Shown in pieces: positions 34,404 to 43,464 of a DNA stretch of 64,000 nt; within the stretch, counting starts at the first letter, position 1, and every line of letters begins with the position of its first letter. This stretch comes from an uncultured Coriobacteriaceae bacterium. GTDB lineage: Bacteria > Actinomycetota > Coriobacteriia > Coriobacteriales > Atopobiaceae. Under the pieces are notes generated by a model. That model was not told the DNA's origin, made no database searches, and was given only the letters and a program-made list of their open reading frames with translations. The stretch covers positions 1 to 64,000 of the forward strand of contig CADBDT010000008.1 of assembly GCA_902793465.1 (NCBI GenBank). The letters are read 5' to 3'. A program made the position numbers and the translations under genes.

Positions 34404-34844
34404 ATGGATACATTCGATTCCTTGGCACTGGACAACCAACTGTGTTTTCCGCTGTACGCTGCCTCAAAGGAGCTCACGCGTAGATATAAGCCGTTTTTGG
34501 ATCCGCTTGGCCTCACGTACACGCAATATGTGGCAATGATGGCCCTATGGGAACAAGACGGTGTTGCCGTAAAGGATCTTGGCAAGCGTCTGTACCTGGA
34601 CTCGGCTACGCTCACTCCCCTGCTCAAGCGCCTGGAGTCGCATGGGTACGTATTGCGCCAGCGCTCGAAGGAGGATGAGCGATCGGTGCTCATCTACCTT
34701 ACCGACGAGGGCCGTGCCCTGCGCGAGAAGGCCTTGGAAGTCCCAAGGTGCATTGGCGGATGCGTTCGCATGAATCGCGACGATGCCTTGCAGCTCAAGA
34801 CGCTTTTGGAGCAGCTGCTGCGGTCGATGGATTCCAACGACTGA
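34404..34844 (+). CDS. MarR family regulator, OhrR-like
   Basis: A 146-residue MarR-type winged-helix protein. The start LDNQLCFPLYAASKELTRRY and the recognition helix region LYLDSATLTPLLKRLESHGY are typical of OhrR, the organic-peroxide sensor. The Cys in NQLCF matches the redox-sensing Cys. OhrR usually sits next to ohr, which is absent here, so the target is elsewhere. A TATAAT box lies at about 34360, ahead of the ATG. Divergent from recQ. Confidence 0.82.
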   Translation: MDTFDSLALDNQLCFPLYAASKELTRRYKPFLDPLGLTYTQYVAMMALWEQDGVAVKDLGKRLYLDSATLTPLLKRLESHGYVLRQRSKEDERSVLIYLTDEGRALREKALEVPRCIGGCVRMNRDDALQLKTLLEQLLRSMDSND

Positions 34845-34998
34845 TTAGCTAATCGAAAATGGGCGTAGCAGGTGCTTGAAAAATGTTACAGCCTAAATAC
34901 GGAAAGCGTATCGAAATAATGTGGCTATAGAATAGCCCCCATATGTGCGGTACTGGCACGATGCCTTGGCCGTGCGCGAGTGTAAAAGGGAGGCAGTT
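34845..34998. other. Promoter region of the paaK operon
   Basis: Contains a 12-base palindrome GATTAGCTAATC (34842-34853) just at the end of the MarR gene and AT-rich bases near 34,910-34,935. No gene. Confidence 0.35.
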
Positions 34999-36306
34999 AT
35001 GAAAAAGCCGCAAGACATCCTTACGGCACCTCACGAGGAGCTGGAGGCGCTCCAGCTCGAGGGAGTAAAGAAGACCGTTATTGACTGTTATGAGAACGTT
35101 CCGTTTTATCATGACCTGTTTGACGAAGCCGGATTCGATCCTTACGCGGTCGAGACGCTTGCAGACATTGCCAAGGCACCATTTACCACCAAGCAGGACC
35201 TGCGGGACAACTATCCCTTTAATATGTTCGCCGTACCCATGGACGACGTTCGCGAGATTCACATGTCGTCTGGTACCACCGGCATTGCGACCGTAGGTGG
35301 CTATACCGAGCATGATCTGGACATCTGGAGCGACTGCTTTGCGCGCGGAATCTGGTATGCCGACGGAGGCCCCTCCGACATTGCCCACATATGCTACGGT
35401 TACGGCCTGTTTACCGGCGGACTTGGCGCGCACTACGGCTGCGTGAGGGCTGGCTGCACCACCATTCCCATGAGCGCGGGAAATACCGAGCGCCAGATTC
35501 GCATTATGCGCGAGATGGGCTCCACCATCCTGTGCTGCACGCCCAGCTATGCCATGCACCTTGCCGACACGGCCCTTGCCATGGGCATCGATCCAAAGAA
35601 GGAGTTCAAGCTTAGGGCAGGCATCCATGGCGCGGAGGCGTTTAGCGACAACTTCCGCCGCGACCTAGAGAAGAAGCTTGGATACAAGGTTCTGGACGTC
35701 TATGGCCTTACCGAGACCATGGGACCTGGCGTCGCAATTGAGTGCATGGAGCAAAACGGGCTTCATCTGGCGGAGGACCACTTCTACGCCGAGATCATTG
35801 ACCCCAAGACGGGAGAGGTGCTGCCCGACGGCGAGTGGGGCGAGCTCGTTCTTACCACGGTTGACCGCGAGGCCACACCGGTAGTTCGCTACCGCACGCG
35901 CGACATTACGCGCATCCTGCCTGGTCCCTGCAAATGCGGAAGGACGCACAAGAGGATCGACCGCCTGCACGGCCGCACCGACGACATGCTCATCATTCGC
36001 GGCGTAAACGTGTTCCCAAGCCAGATTGAGGACGTAATGAAGACCTTCGACCAGGTTTCGTCCTGGTACCAGATCGAGCTCACGCGCAAGGGGCATCTGG
36101 ACGTGGTTACGCTCAAGGTGGAGCCCAATCCCGACTTCGACTTCGACGAGGTACGCGCCATCGAGCAGCTCCAGCGCGAGATGCAGTCGCGGCTTAAGAG
36201 CGCGCTCTCCGTTGGCATTCGCGTACGCGTTGTGGAGCCGCGCTCCATACCGCGCTCGGAGGGCAAGGCCGTCCGCGTGGTTGACAACAGAGGAGATGAC
36301 CAGTAA
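34999..36306 (+). CDS. paaK: Phenylacetate-CoA ligase (AMP-forming)
   Basis: A 435-residue acyl-adenylate enzyme of the PaaK family, activating phenylacetate or another aryl/indole acetate to its CoA ester. The ATP motif SSGTTGIATVGGY is present, followed by YGLTETMGPGV and the C-terminal RTDDMLIIRGVNVFPSQIED hinge. GGGAGG precedes the ATG. Its stop overlaps the start of an ACT-domain gene (TAATG), a pairing frequent in anaerobes, where the enzyme may work with indolepyruvate or phenylpyruvate oxidoreductases. None of those is in the window. Confidence 0.9.
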   Translation: MKKPQDILTAPHEELEALQLEGVKKTVIDCYENVPFYHDLFDEAGFDPYAVETLADIAKAPFTTKQDLRDNYPFNMFAVPMDDVREIHMSSGTTGIATVGGYTEHDLDIWSDCFARGIWYADGGPSDIAHICYGYGLFTGGLGAHYGCVRAGCTTIPMSAGNTERQIRIMREMGSTILCCTPSYAMHLADTALAMGIDPKKEFKLRAGIHGAEAFSDNFRRDLEKKLGYKVLDVYGLTETMGPGVAIECMEQNGLHLAEDHFYAEIIDPKTGEVLPDGEWGELVLTTVDREATPVVRYRTRDITRILPGPCKCGRTHKRIDRLHGRTDDMLIIRGVNVFPSQIEDVMKTFDQVSSWYQIELTRKGHLDVVTLKVEPNPDFDFDEVRAIEQLQREMQSRLKSALSVGIRVRVVEPRSIPRSEGKAVRVVDNRGDDQ

Positions 36307-36725
36307 TGCTCAAGCAGGTTACGGTATTCCTAGAAAACAAAAAGGGACGCTTGTCCGAACTCACGCGCGTACTGGCCAATGCTGGCATAAACATGTATGC
36401 GCTTACGATAGCCGAGACAAGTGACTACGGCCTAGTGCGCATCGTATGCGACAAGCCCGAGGAAGCGGTGGACGCCTTGCGTGCCGCCAACCTTCGCGCG
36501 TTGGTTACAAAGGTGCTTGCGGTCGAGGTACCAAACCGCCCTGGCGGTCTTGCGGAGCTTCTGGAGACCTTCGATTCGCTGGACCTCAACATCGAGTACG
36601 GCTACTGCTTCTCGGTCGGCAAGACCGAGGCTGTGGACGTCCTCAAGGTGTCCGAAATCGAAACAGCCGCAAAGAAGATAGCCGATGCGGGCTATCGTGT
36701 TGTTACCGCAGACGACTTGGCATAG
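36306..36725 (+). CDS. Tandem ACT domain protein
   Basis: A 139-residue protein made of two ACT domains (QVTVFLENKKGRLSELTRVL, residues 1-68; KVLAVEVPNRPGGLAELLET, residues 70-139). ACT domains bind amino acids; this type is usually coupled to a PaaK-like ligase and probably senses aromatic amino acids. Translationally coupled to paaK by a one-base overlap. A paralogue (same length and layout) lies at 49450. Confidence 0.85.
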   Translation: MLKQVTVFLENKKGRLSELTRVLANAGINMYALTIAETSDYGLVRIVCDKPEEAVDALRAANLRALVTKVLAVEVPNRPGGLAELLETFDSLDLNIEYGYCFSVGKTEAVDVLKVSEIETAAKKIADAGYRVVTADDLA

Positions 36726-36728
36726 GTA

Positions 36729-36808
36729 TAAAAAGCTGACAGGGTCTCAGGAAGACTGTCGCAGGTGTAAAAGGCTGACAGGGTTTCAGGAGCCCTGTCA
36801 GCCTTTTT
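36729..36808 (+). terminator. Terminator with a degenerate tandem copy
   Basis: AGGCTGACAGGG and CCCTGTCAGCCT (36772-36804) form a perfect 12-base stem followed by TTTTT. The bases 36729-36760 are a decayed copy of the same unit (AAAAAGCTGACAGGGTCTCA) that can no longer fold as well. Confidence 0.88.
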
Positions 36809-36871
36809 GTGGTCAGACGCACGCAAAGATGCGCTAAGCTAGAGAAGGCAATACTTACGAAAGGAACTCCC

Positions 36872-37210
36872 ATGAGGTGGCCGTGGACAAGGAAGCCAAA
36901 AGTTGAGCCTTCCATCCCTGCAGGCGCCATTCGAAAGCGCCTTACCTACACCGGTAAGGTTCAGGCGGTTGGCTTTAGGTTTACTGTTGACGGATGTGCC
37001 CAGGAAGCAGGGGTAACCGGCTGGGTACGCAACATGGACGACGGGTCGGTAACCTGCGAGGTACAAGGCACGTCGGAGCAGGTATCCACATTCATGCGGC
37101 TTGTTCAGGAGGCAATCGACAATCCCAAGACGTGGATTGAGGGCAGGCTGAGCAACGCAGTGGCCATCGAACCCAAACCAGACACTAGATTCTCCATTCT
37201 CAACCTATAG
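36872..37210 (+). CDS. acyP: Acylphosphatase
   Basis: A 112-residue acylphosphatase hydrolysing acyl phosphates. The catalytic motif GKVQAVGFRFTVDGCAQEAG (Arg in GFRF) and the conserved Asn region GWVRNMDDGSVTCEVQG are present. A 20-residue basic N-terminal extension precedes the domain. ATG with AAGGA upstream. Twelve bases before the next gene, probably same transcript. Confidence 0.85.
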   Translation: MRWPWTRKPKVEPSIPAGAIRKRLTYTGKVQAVGFRFTVDGCAQEAGVTGWVRNMDDGSVTCEVQGTSEQVSTFMRLVQEAIDNPKTWIEGRLSNAVAIEPKPDTRFSILNL

Positions 37211-37222
37211 AAGGGACAACGT

Positions 37223-38221
37223 ATGGGTGCATTATTCGAAGGCGTTCTGGATGCAGCTCTCGGGCACGGACAGGCAATCATAGAAAGGCTGGAGTCGGCA
37301 ACGCGCCATCGGCCACACGACTACTACTATGGATGGCACACGCTGCGAGACATCTATCAGGTAGCCACCTCTGGCACCACAATGTGGCTCCTGCACAAGC
37401 ACAAGCGCCTTGCACTCCCCTTCTCCATAGCATCAACCGCCGTAACAGCTGGGCTTTCTGCCATATCAGCCTGGCGCGACCCGCTTCCCAACGACGATGG
37501 CGAACAGCCAAAGGAGCAAACGATTGGCGACAAGGTAGCAGATGTTGTTTCGTACACAATACCAAGCCTGGTCGGCACGCTCTCGCTTGCACTTAACCCA
37601 GACTCTCGCCAGCTGCTAGACCAGCCCATGGACCTAGCTCCACGCGATCCGTCCATTCCCTTTACGGTTGGGGAGCACATACGCAACGGAGTGTCGCTCT
37701 ATGCCACATACACAATTGTGGGCCATTGGCTAGAGATGGCATTTTGCCAGCTGATTCGCCTTGGAGTCATGGGTGGTGACTACGACAGGTCCAATGCCAT
37801 GCTCTGGGATTGGTGGTTGCATCCCTTCCCGGCGGAGGGCATTGCCGGCGTCCTGATTGCGGGTGTGCTTTCTCCGCTACGCGAGGTCCTGCTCAAGACG
37901 TTTGGTGGGCGCCTGTTGCCGGCGGTTGCCGTAAGCTTCCTTGCAAACCAGATCGTCTGCACCTCCATCGACTACCTTACCGGCATGGTAGCCAATCGCA
38001 ACTACGAGCTGTGGGACTATCGCAACATGCCCTTTAACTTCCAGGGGCAAATTTGCCTGCAAAACTCGCTGGTTTACTCCATCGCCGCAACCCTCGTGGC
38101 ATGGATCGCATACCCCGCACGTCAGAGGTGGCTCTCTCGCCTACCGTCCGACGTGGCAAACGCAGGGTTCTCCGCCATTCTTCCCACGTACGCATACCTC
38201 TGCCTGCTCTACTTCCTGTAG
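37223..38221 (+). CDS. Membrane protein with CmpB-like C-terminus
   Basis: A 332-residue protein with about five membrane helices. The C-terminal segment YELWDYRNMPFNFQGQICLQ corresponds to the WDY...PFNFQG...ICL signature of the CmpB family, shared with the gene at 27542. The N-terminal 75 residues differ and are specific to this protein. Likely co-transcribed with acylphosphatase. Function unknown. Confidence 0.7.
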   Translation: MGALFEGVLDAALGHGQAIIERLESATRHRPHDYYYGWHTLRDIYQVATSGTTMWLLHKHKRLALPFSIASTAVTAGLSAISAWRDPLPNDDGEQPKEQTIGDKVADVVSYTIPSLVGTLSLALNPDSRQLLDQPMDLAPRDPSIPFTVGEHIRNGVSLYATYTIVGHWLEMAFCQLIRLGVMGGDYDRSNAMLWDWWLHPFPAEGIAGVLIAGVLSPLREVLLKTFGGRLLPAVAVSFLANQIVCTSIDYLTGMVANRNYELWDYRNMPFNFQGQICLQNSLVYSIAATLVAWIAYPARQRWLSRLPSDVANAGFSAILPTYAYLCLLYFL

Positions 38222-38283
38222 CAAGGGTACGAGTCGAAAAAGGTACGTCACGGGGTGCCGTGAGGGGATGTTAAGGGTCTGGG

Positions 38284-38397
38284 GCGCTGTGCACATAGGG
38301 GATACTCCCCATCGGGTACATCGCGAGCAGGGCTTCCGTTGGAGTCCGGCTCATCCGCGATGTACCCGCAGGGGAATATCCCCTATGTGCACAGCGC
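38284..38397. repeat. Intergenic inverted repeat, family P (copy 1)
   Basis: Complementary ends (outer arm GCGCTGTGCACATA) lead to GGGGATACTCCCC and CGGGTACATCGCG; the right side mirrors this (CGCGATGTACCCG, GGGGAATATCCCC). About 29 bases form the centre. Between convergent genes. Other copies: 53350, 60046, 63284. Confidence 0.88.
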
Positions 38398-38453
38398 TAA
38401 CTTAATGGCGTTGGGATGCTCCCCACTACAACACGACGTTTTCAAAGTGACCC

Positions 38454-39896
38454 TTACGCCTGGATGTCCCACAGACGTATTTCGGCGCTTGGCGCCTCTA
38501 CCTCAACGGAGTAGGTCTTGGGATAGTAACGTGTGGAGAAGGCCAGGATGCCGTCGTTCACAAAGACCTCGATGGACGAGGCGTCGCCCACCACGCGAAC
38601 CTTGTTGAGGTAGTCCAGACGCTCGAAGCGCTGCATGCGGCCGGCGCCAACGGACTTCTCGTCCTGGTCTGTAAAGCGCATGGCAAAGCGGCCCTTTTCC
38701 CACGTGAGTACCAGTTCCTCGGCAATCGTTGCCTTAAACTCCCTGCTCTGAATGCCTACGACCTCCATATCAAAGCACTTTGTGCCCTCGGCAGAAAGCG
38801 AGGCGTTGGAAAAGCGTCCGTTGTGACGATACCGCTCCAGCTCGCGCACCGGCATTTGCAGGATGCGGCCGTTGCGAGCGGTAATCTCGCGAGGGATGGT
38901 AAAGCAGTGCTGCCAGCCATCATCCACGGTAAGGTTGGAATAGTACTTCTCGTCCGGCATGCCCATCCAGCCTATTAGAATTCGGCGACCGCCGGCCGTA
39001 GCAAACGTTTGAGGAGCATAGAAGTCAAACCCGGCATCCCAGAGCGCAAACGGGTTGAGCTTGCACTCTCCCAGAATGTCGCCGTGCAGTACAAAGTATC
39101 CGGACGCATACACGTTGCGGCGATCCCAGTCCTCGCCCGAAAGGCCCTGCGGCGAAACCGAGAGTACCTTGGCAATGGGATCCGTATGCCTGCGGGCGTC
39201 ATCGGTAACCTCAAAGTAGTCGGGGCACTCCCACATGTAGCCAAAGGGCTCGTCGGAGGTAATGCGGTTTACCAGACGCCAGGCATCCATGTCGTCAGAC
39301 TCGAACACCAGCACCTCGCCCGTGTCGTTTTTCTTGCGTGCACCCTGTACCATGTAGTACTTGTCGCCAGAGCGCCATACCTTGGGGTCGCGCACGTGAT
39401 TGGTGTCGTCCGCGGGATAGTCGGCATTGTCGAGCACGAGCTTCTTGTGCGAGAAGTGCGTGCCATCCTTGGACGTCACATGAATGGTGTTTGCCTCGCG
39501 TCCGGTGATAACGTAGTCGTATCCCTCGTCGTCCTCGCGCTTTACGTTTCCGGTGTAGAACACGTGCAAGGTGTCGTCCTCCACCAGAGCGCTGCCAGAA
39601 TACACGCCGCCCACGTCAAACGGCTGGTCGGGGTAAAGTGCGGTGCCCTCGTATTCCCACATTACCATGTCGTCACTCGTGGAGTGACCCCACATCTTTA
39701 TGCCGCCTTCGGCATTAAAGGGCGAGTACTGGAAGTACGCATGAAAAACGTCTCCGAGCTGGGCAAGCCCGTTGGGGTCGTTAAGCCAGCCCACCGGAGG
39801 GGTAAGGTGGAAAAACTGGGCATAGCGTCCCTGATTTGCAGTGCTTTCTACGATCTTTCGTAGTGTGTCGAGGTCGGCGGCAAGCGGATTGCTCAT
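38454..39896 (-). CDS. Glycoside hydrolase family 32 beta-fructosidase
   Basis: A 480-residue GH32 enzyme cleaving sucrose, sucrose-6-phosphate or fructans. The catalytic residues are visible: nucleophile Asp40 in WLNDPNG, stabiliser Asp170 in VRDP and acid/base Glu223 in WECPDYF. The C-terminal beta-sandwich is present (KVRVVGDASSIEVFVNDG). No signal peptide, so it acts on imported sugar. The ATG at 39896 follows GGAG. No PTS or other sugar gene is adjacent. Confidence 0.9.
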   Translation of the reverse strand: MSNPLAADLDTLRKIVESTANQGRYAQFFHLTPPVGWLNDPNGLAQLGDVFHAYFQYSPFNAEGGIKMWGHSTSDDMVMWEYEGTALYPDQPFDVGGVYSGSALVEDDTLHVFYTGNVKREDDEGYDYVITGREANTIHVTSKDGTHFSHKKLVLDNADYPADDTNHVRDPKVWRSGDKYYMVQGARKKNDTGEVLVFESDDMDAWRLVNRITSDEPFGYMWECPDYFEVTDDARRHTDPIAKVLSVSPQGLSGEDWDRRNVYASGYFVLHGDILGECKLNPFALWDAGFDFYAPQTFATAGGRRILIGWMGMPDEKYYSNLTVDDGWQHCFTIPREITARNGRILQMPVRELERYRHNGRFSNASLSAEGTKCFDMEVVGIQSREFKATIAEELVLTWEKGRFAMRFTDQDEKSVGAGRMQRFERLDYLNKVRVVGDASSIEVFVNDGILAFSTRYYPKTYSVEVEAPSAEIRLWDIQA

Positions 39897-39937
39897 TATG
39901 GCTCCTTGCACATGGATGGTGGATAATGCGGACGATC

Positions 39938-39967
39938 TCTATACCATTGTATTTTAATCCATAACAA
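39938..39967 (-). promoter_or_regulatory. Probable promoter of the GH32 gene
   Basis: Minus-strand TTGTTA (39967-39962), an 18-base spacer and TATAGA (39943-39938), about 40 bases before the start codon. Confidence 0.45.
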
Positions 39968-40027
39968 GGAGCGCATCCTCCACGGGATGGGTAGACGTTA
40001 AGTTAGATTAAGATTTGGATGGCTGGG

Positions 40028-40070
40028 AGTCCCTTGCAACGAAGGGGTACCCCCTTCGTTGCAAGGGACT
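40028..40070. repeat. Perfect small inverted repeat
   Basis: AGTCCCTTGCAACGAAGGGG pairs with its complement around TA/C (GGGGTACCCCC centre). It sits between two minus-strand genes, 38 bases after the protease stop, and could terminate it. One of the small palindromes centred on GGG-TA-CCC. Confidence 0.8.
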
Positions 40071-40108
40071 TTCGGACATACCGTGGGAGAAACAGCAGAC
40101 TACAATGG

Positions 40109-43000
40109 CTATTTAGACCTAAAGGCTCCGCTTGTGGTTCCTGGAGCAGCGCTACCTTTGGGCAGCATTACGATTTGGATGGCCTCCAAGCGCTTGGCCA
40201 TACCCGCAGTACCCGATTGCTCGCCGTTCTTGGCCCAACCCATCCATCCAAAGGTCTGCGCATGCACGCGGTACCAGATGTCATACTTGCTGGCCATCGT
40301 GCCCGTAAGCTGTATCTGGATTGCCTCCAGACGCTTAGCCTGGCCTGAGGTGCCGCTCATGGCGCCATTGCTCTTCCAGCCCTGCCAGCCGTAGGTCTGC
40401 ACGTGGGTGCGGTAGGTAATACCACCCGAATACGTGGGGCTTACCAAGCTAATGTTTATGCCCTCCAGACGCTTTGCAGACCCAGTCGTACCACTTGTGA
40501 GCCCATTGAACGTGTATCCCTGCCATCCAAATGTTTGAACATGAGTGCGGTAGGTAACCTGCGCCAAAACGAACGGTTGCGCCGTGGACCCAGGAGCGGC
40601 AGAGCCTTTGGGCAGAACCCTTATCTGTATTGCCTCCAGACGCTTAGCCATACCGGCCGTTCCTGCACTCGCACCGTTTTTGGCCCATCCCAGCCATCCA
40701 TAGCTCTGTGCGTGCACGCGATACCAGATGTCGTACTTCTCGGACATCTTTCCCGTAAGCTCTAGCTCGATTGCCTCCATGCGCTTGGCTTGGCCAGAGG
40801 TGCCGCTCATAACACCGTTGCTCTTCCAGCCCATCCAACCGTAGGACTGTACGTGGGTGCGGTAGATAACGCCGCCTGCGTACGGCGCGTTTACCAGCTT
40901 TATGTTTATGGCCTCCATGCGTTTGGCCTCTCCAGAGGTCCCGCTCATGGCGCCGTTGCTCTTCCAGCCCATCCATCCATGCGACTGTACGTGAGTGCGG
41001 TAGGTAATGCTGCGCGCGGCCGCGTCTACACGAAGCCTTTCTTGCTTTGCATTAAGGTTCGCCTGCTCGGTAAGCTTGCTTGCAGGTAGCCCGTTTTTTG
41101 CAGCATTTACCGCGCCGTATGCGTTAACCTCACCCCAGCCATAGTTTACGTCCCAGCCCGCAGCTCCCAGGTCGGTCGTCGTGCCATACAGGATAGACAC
41201 GGCATCCTTGGCCGTAAGCTTTGGGTTGGCCGCGAACTCAAGCGCCAGAACGGACGACACGAACGGCGTTGCCATAGACGTGCCAGAGAAGCTCTCGTAT
41301 TTTTTGTCCGTCCCAGTAGTACTCAGAATGTCGACGCCAGGCGCGCAGATGTCCTTAAAGTCGTAGGCGTTTCGGTTGTAGTTGGAGTCAGAGGCTCGCG
41401 CTACGCCAGATCCCGACTTTCTAAGGCTCATTACGGCAACGCATTCCTCTATGTCGCTTGGGTAGTGCTCGTATGCCGTGTAGTTGGGATAGACGAGGTT
41501 ACCCGCCGAAGTTACCGTTACGATGTTCTGCTTATAGGCCTGCTCCACGTACCTGCGCGCCCAGGACTCAACATTCATTGCCGGCGACCCGATGCTCATG
41601 TTTATTACTCTAATATTCATTTTGGCTGCGTTGTTGAGGACGTACCTGAACGACCTGTAAAAGCTCTCGCTCGTTGCGGCCCATTCGCCTTTTACTATTC
41701 CAGCCGCCATTATGGGCAGAACCTTTGCGTTGTAGGTTACTCCCGCCACACCAAGTTCGTTGTTGGTTACCGCTCCAATTATTCCAGCAACATGCGTGCC
41801 ATGTTGCCGGTGGTCGCTGGAGCCAGTATAAACGTCATAGTTGTTTGCAAAAGCGTTGTATCCAGGGAGCATGTTGTCTTTAAGGTCCTCGGCATCCTTG
41901 TTAAAGCCCATGTCCACAACCGCAACGGTAACGGCGCCAGAGACCTTTTGCAGGGTCCACGCCTCACGTGCATGGATGGAATCGAGGCCCCATTGATCGT
42001 TGGCAAACTCGTCGTTTACCTGCTCCTTGGAGGCCTCTGCCTCAACCTTTGCAGTTTCGCGCACCCCCGCGGCTGCTTCCCCGGCTGGAGACAAGACCTC
42101 GGTTCCGCTCTCTGCGCTAACAACGCCCTCTTTTGCGTCTTCGGCCTCATCGCTGGGTGTCGTCTTGGGCTCACTCGTTCCCGCCGTGGCATTGCCCACG
42201 GTGCCGACTGGCTCGTCCGAGGTATCCTTCGTTACATTAGAGTTCGTGCTAGAAGTGTTGCTTGTCGGAGCCTCCGCGGCATCCTCCCCCACGGTACCCG
42301 CGGCGGAATTCGCACTGCCCGCGCCATCAGAAGACGCACTGCCCGCGCCACCAGTGGCGTCCTGCGCCGACTCGTCGTCCTTTGCCGCATTGCTCGAAAG
42401 AAGATCTGAGGCCCGATATATGTAGTTTGGCTGCGCGGCACTAACCACATCTGCCGCCAGAAGCTGGTTGACCCCCTCCTCTACGGAAATACCTTCGGAA
42501 AGCCTTACGCGAATGAGTCCAAGCTCAATCTGCTCGTCTGTAACCGGTTCGAACGAGATTCCCTCTATGGCCTGTAGGGCCTCGTTTACCTCGCTCGCAG
42601 ACGCCGAAGGACTAACGGTTATGAGTGCGGTTTCTGGCTCGCACTCCATACCCTCCGGCATTGCAAACGGCTCCTTGGTTGCCGGGGCCTCTTGTTGCTC
42701 GCCGCTGTCAATCAAAACGACATTGTCCGCATCTTCCGAATCGCCAGAGGGGGCGTCTTCCTCCATGCTGGGCGTGGCAACGGTTGCGGCAGCCTCCTGC
42801 GCCACAGCGGTGTCGCTCGGTGGTGTATCCGACGGAGTTTTTGCCGGACCATCCTGCCTCTGTGGCATAACCACATCTCCACCGCCTACCGTGGCGGCAG
42901 GACGCTGTAATCCACCCGAAAAAATGGTCACCATTAGAATGAGAGAGAACACAACGCAAAGGCTTACGGCTGCCTCACGTTTTCCAAAACGCTTCTTCAT
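40109..43000 (-). CDS. Secreted subtilisin with six ChW repeats
   Basis: A 963-residue extracellular S8 protease. Signal or anchor helix at residues 10-28. A propeptide-like domain follows (about 120-195). A long Ala/Ser/Thr/Glu-rich linker extends to about 330. The catalytic domain has Asp363 (VAVVDMGF, Met replacing the usual Thr), His400 (HGTHVAG), Asn499 (TSAGN) and Ser575 (SGTSMATP). Six ChW repeats close the protein (about 665-958; YRTHVQSYGWMGWKSNG, SGTSGQAKRMEAI). ChW repeats, known from clostridia, bind cell surface or host glycans. The ATG at 43000 follows GGGGAA; an earlier in-frame ATG has no ribosome site. Single gene. Confidence 0.88.
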   Translation of the reverse strand: MKKRFGKREAAVSLCVVFSLILMVTIFSGGLQRPAATVGGGDVVMPQRQDGPAKTPSDTPPSDTAVAQEAAATVATPSMEEDAPSGDSEDADNVVLIDSGEQQEAPATKEPFAMPEGMECEPETALITVSPSASASEVNEALQAIEGISFEPVTDEQIELGLIRVRLSEGISVEEGVNQLLAADVVSAAQPNYIYRASDLLSSNAAKDDESAQDATGGAGSASSDGAGSANSAAGTVGEDAAEAPTSNTSSTNSNVTKDTSDEPVGTVGNATAGTSEPKTTPSDEAEDAKEGVVSAESGTEVLSPAGEAAAGVRETAKVEAEASKEQVNDEFANDQWGLDSIHAREAWTLQKVSGAVTVAVVDMGFNKDAEDLKDNMLPGYNAFANNYDVYTGSSDHRQHGTHVAGIIGAVTNNELGVAGVTYNAKVLPIMAAGIVKGEWAATSESFYRSFRYVLNNAAKMNIRVINMSIGSPAMNVESWARRYVEQAYKQNIVTVTSAGNLVYPNYTAYEHYPSDIEECVAVMSLRKSGSGVARASDSNYNRNAYDFKDICAPGVDILSTTGTDKKYESFSGTSMATPFVSSVLALEFAANPKLTAKDAVSILYGTTTDLGAAGWDVNYGWGEVNAYGAVNAAKNGLPASKLTEQANLNAKQERLRVDAAARSITYRTHVQSHGWMGWKSNGAMSGTSGEAKRMEAINIKLVNAPYAGGVIYRTHVQSYGWMGWKSNGVMSGTSGQAKRMEAIELELTGKMSEKYDIWYRVHAQSYGWLGWAKNGASAGTAGMAKRLEAIQIRVLPKGSAAPGSTAQPFVLAQVTYRTHVQTFGWQGYTFNGLTSGTTGSAKRLEGINISLVSPTYSGGITYRTHVQTYGWQGWKSNGAMSGTSGQAKRLEAIQIQLTGTMASKYDIWYRVHAQTFGWMGWAKNGEQSGTAGMAKRLEAIQIVMLPKGSAAPGTTSGAFRSK

Positions 43001-43073
43001 GCGCTTCCCCTTTAACGGCATGCTTTAATCTGATAATTATTGCATAGGACGAGGCGATTTGCCTTGAGTAGCC

Positions 43074-43457
43074 CTAAGTCTCGTCCTCATGCACACGCTT
43101 TCGCGATTGTTTGATTAGCGATCTGGCGTGCTTTGCGCCAAGACGGCGCTGCTTGGAGGCATTGGAGGGTTTTGTGGCCTTTCGCACGGTCGGGCGTCTG
43201 GACCTAATTTCAAGCTCACGGCGTATTTTTTGCAAACAGAGCTGGCGGTTCCTAAACTGACTCCGCGACTCGCGGCTAACCACCACAATGCCCGTGGGCA
43301 CGTGCGTCATGCGAACCGCGGAATCCGTTGTGTTTATGCCCTGGCCACCGGGGCCGTGTCCACGAAAGGCCTCCGCAACGCAGTCGCGCGCCAGCTCGTC
43401 CACAGACATTGCCGCCATGCGTGCATAGTCGCCGTATTTTGGTTCGGTTGCTTCCAT
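43074..43457 (-). CDS. ArfB-like peptidyl-tRNA hydrolase (RF-1 domain)
   Basis: A 127-residue class I release-factor domain with the GGQ motif (residues 37-39, HGPGGQGINTTDSAVRMTH) but no codon-recognition domain. A basic C-terminal tail (KQRRLGAKHARSLIKQSRKR) resembles that with which ArfB enters the mRNA channel of stalled ribosomes. It should rescue stalled ribosomes by hydrolysing peptidyl-tRNA. The start at 43457 is used because upstream codons overlap mnmA. Seven bases after the mnmA stop; last gene of the desulfurase-mnmA operon. Confidence 0.82.
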   Translation of the reverse strand: MEATEPKYGDYARMAAMSVDELARDCVAEAFRGHGPGGQGINTTDSAVRMTHVPTGIVVVSRESRSQFRNRQLCLQKIRRELEIRSRRPTVRKATKPSNASKQRRLGAKHARSLIKQSRKRVHEDET

Positions 43458-43464
43458 GTGCGCA

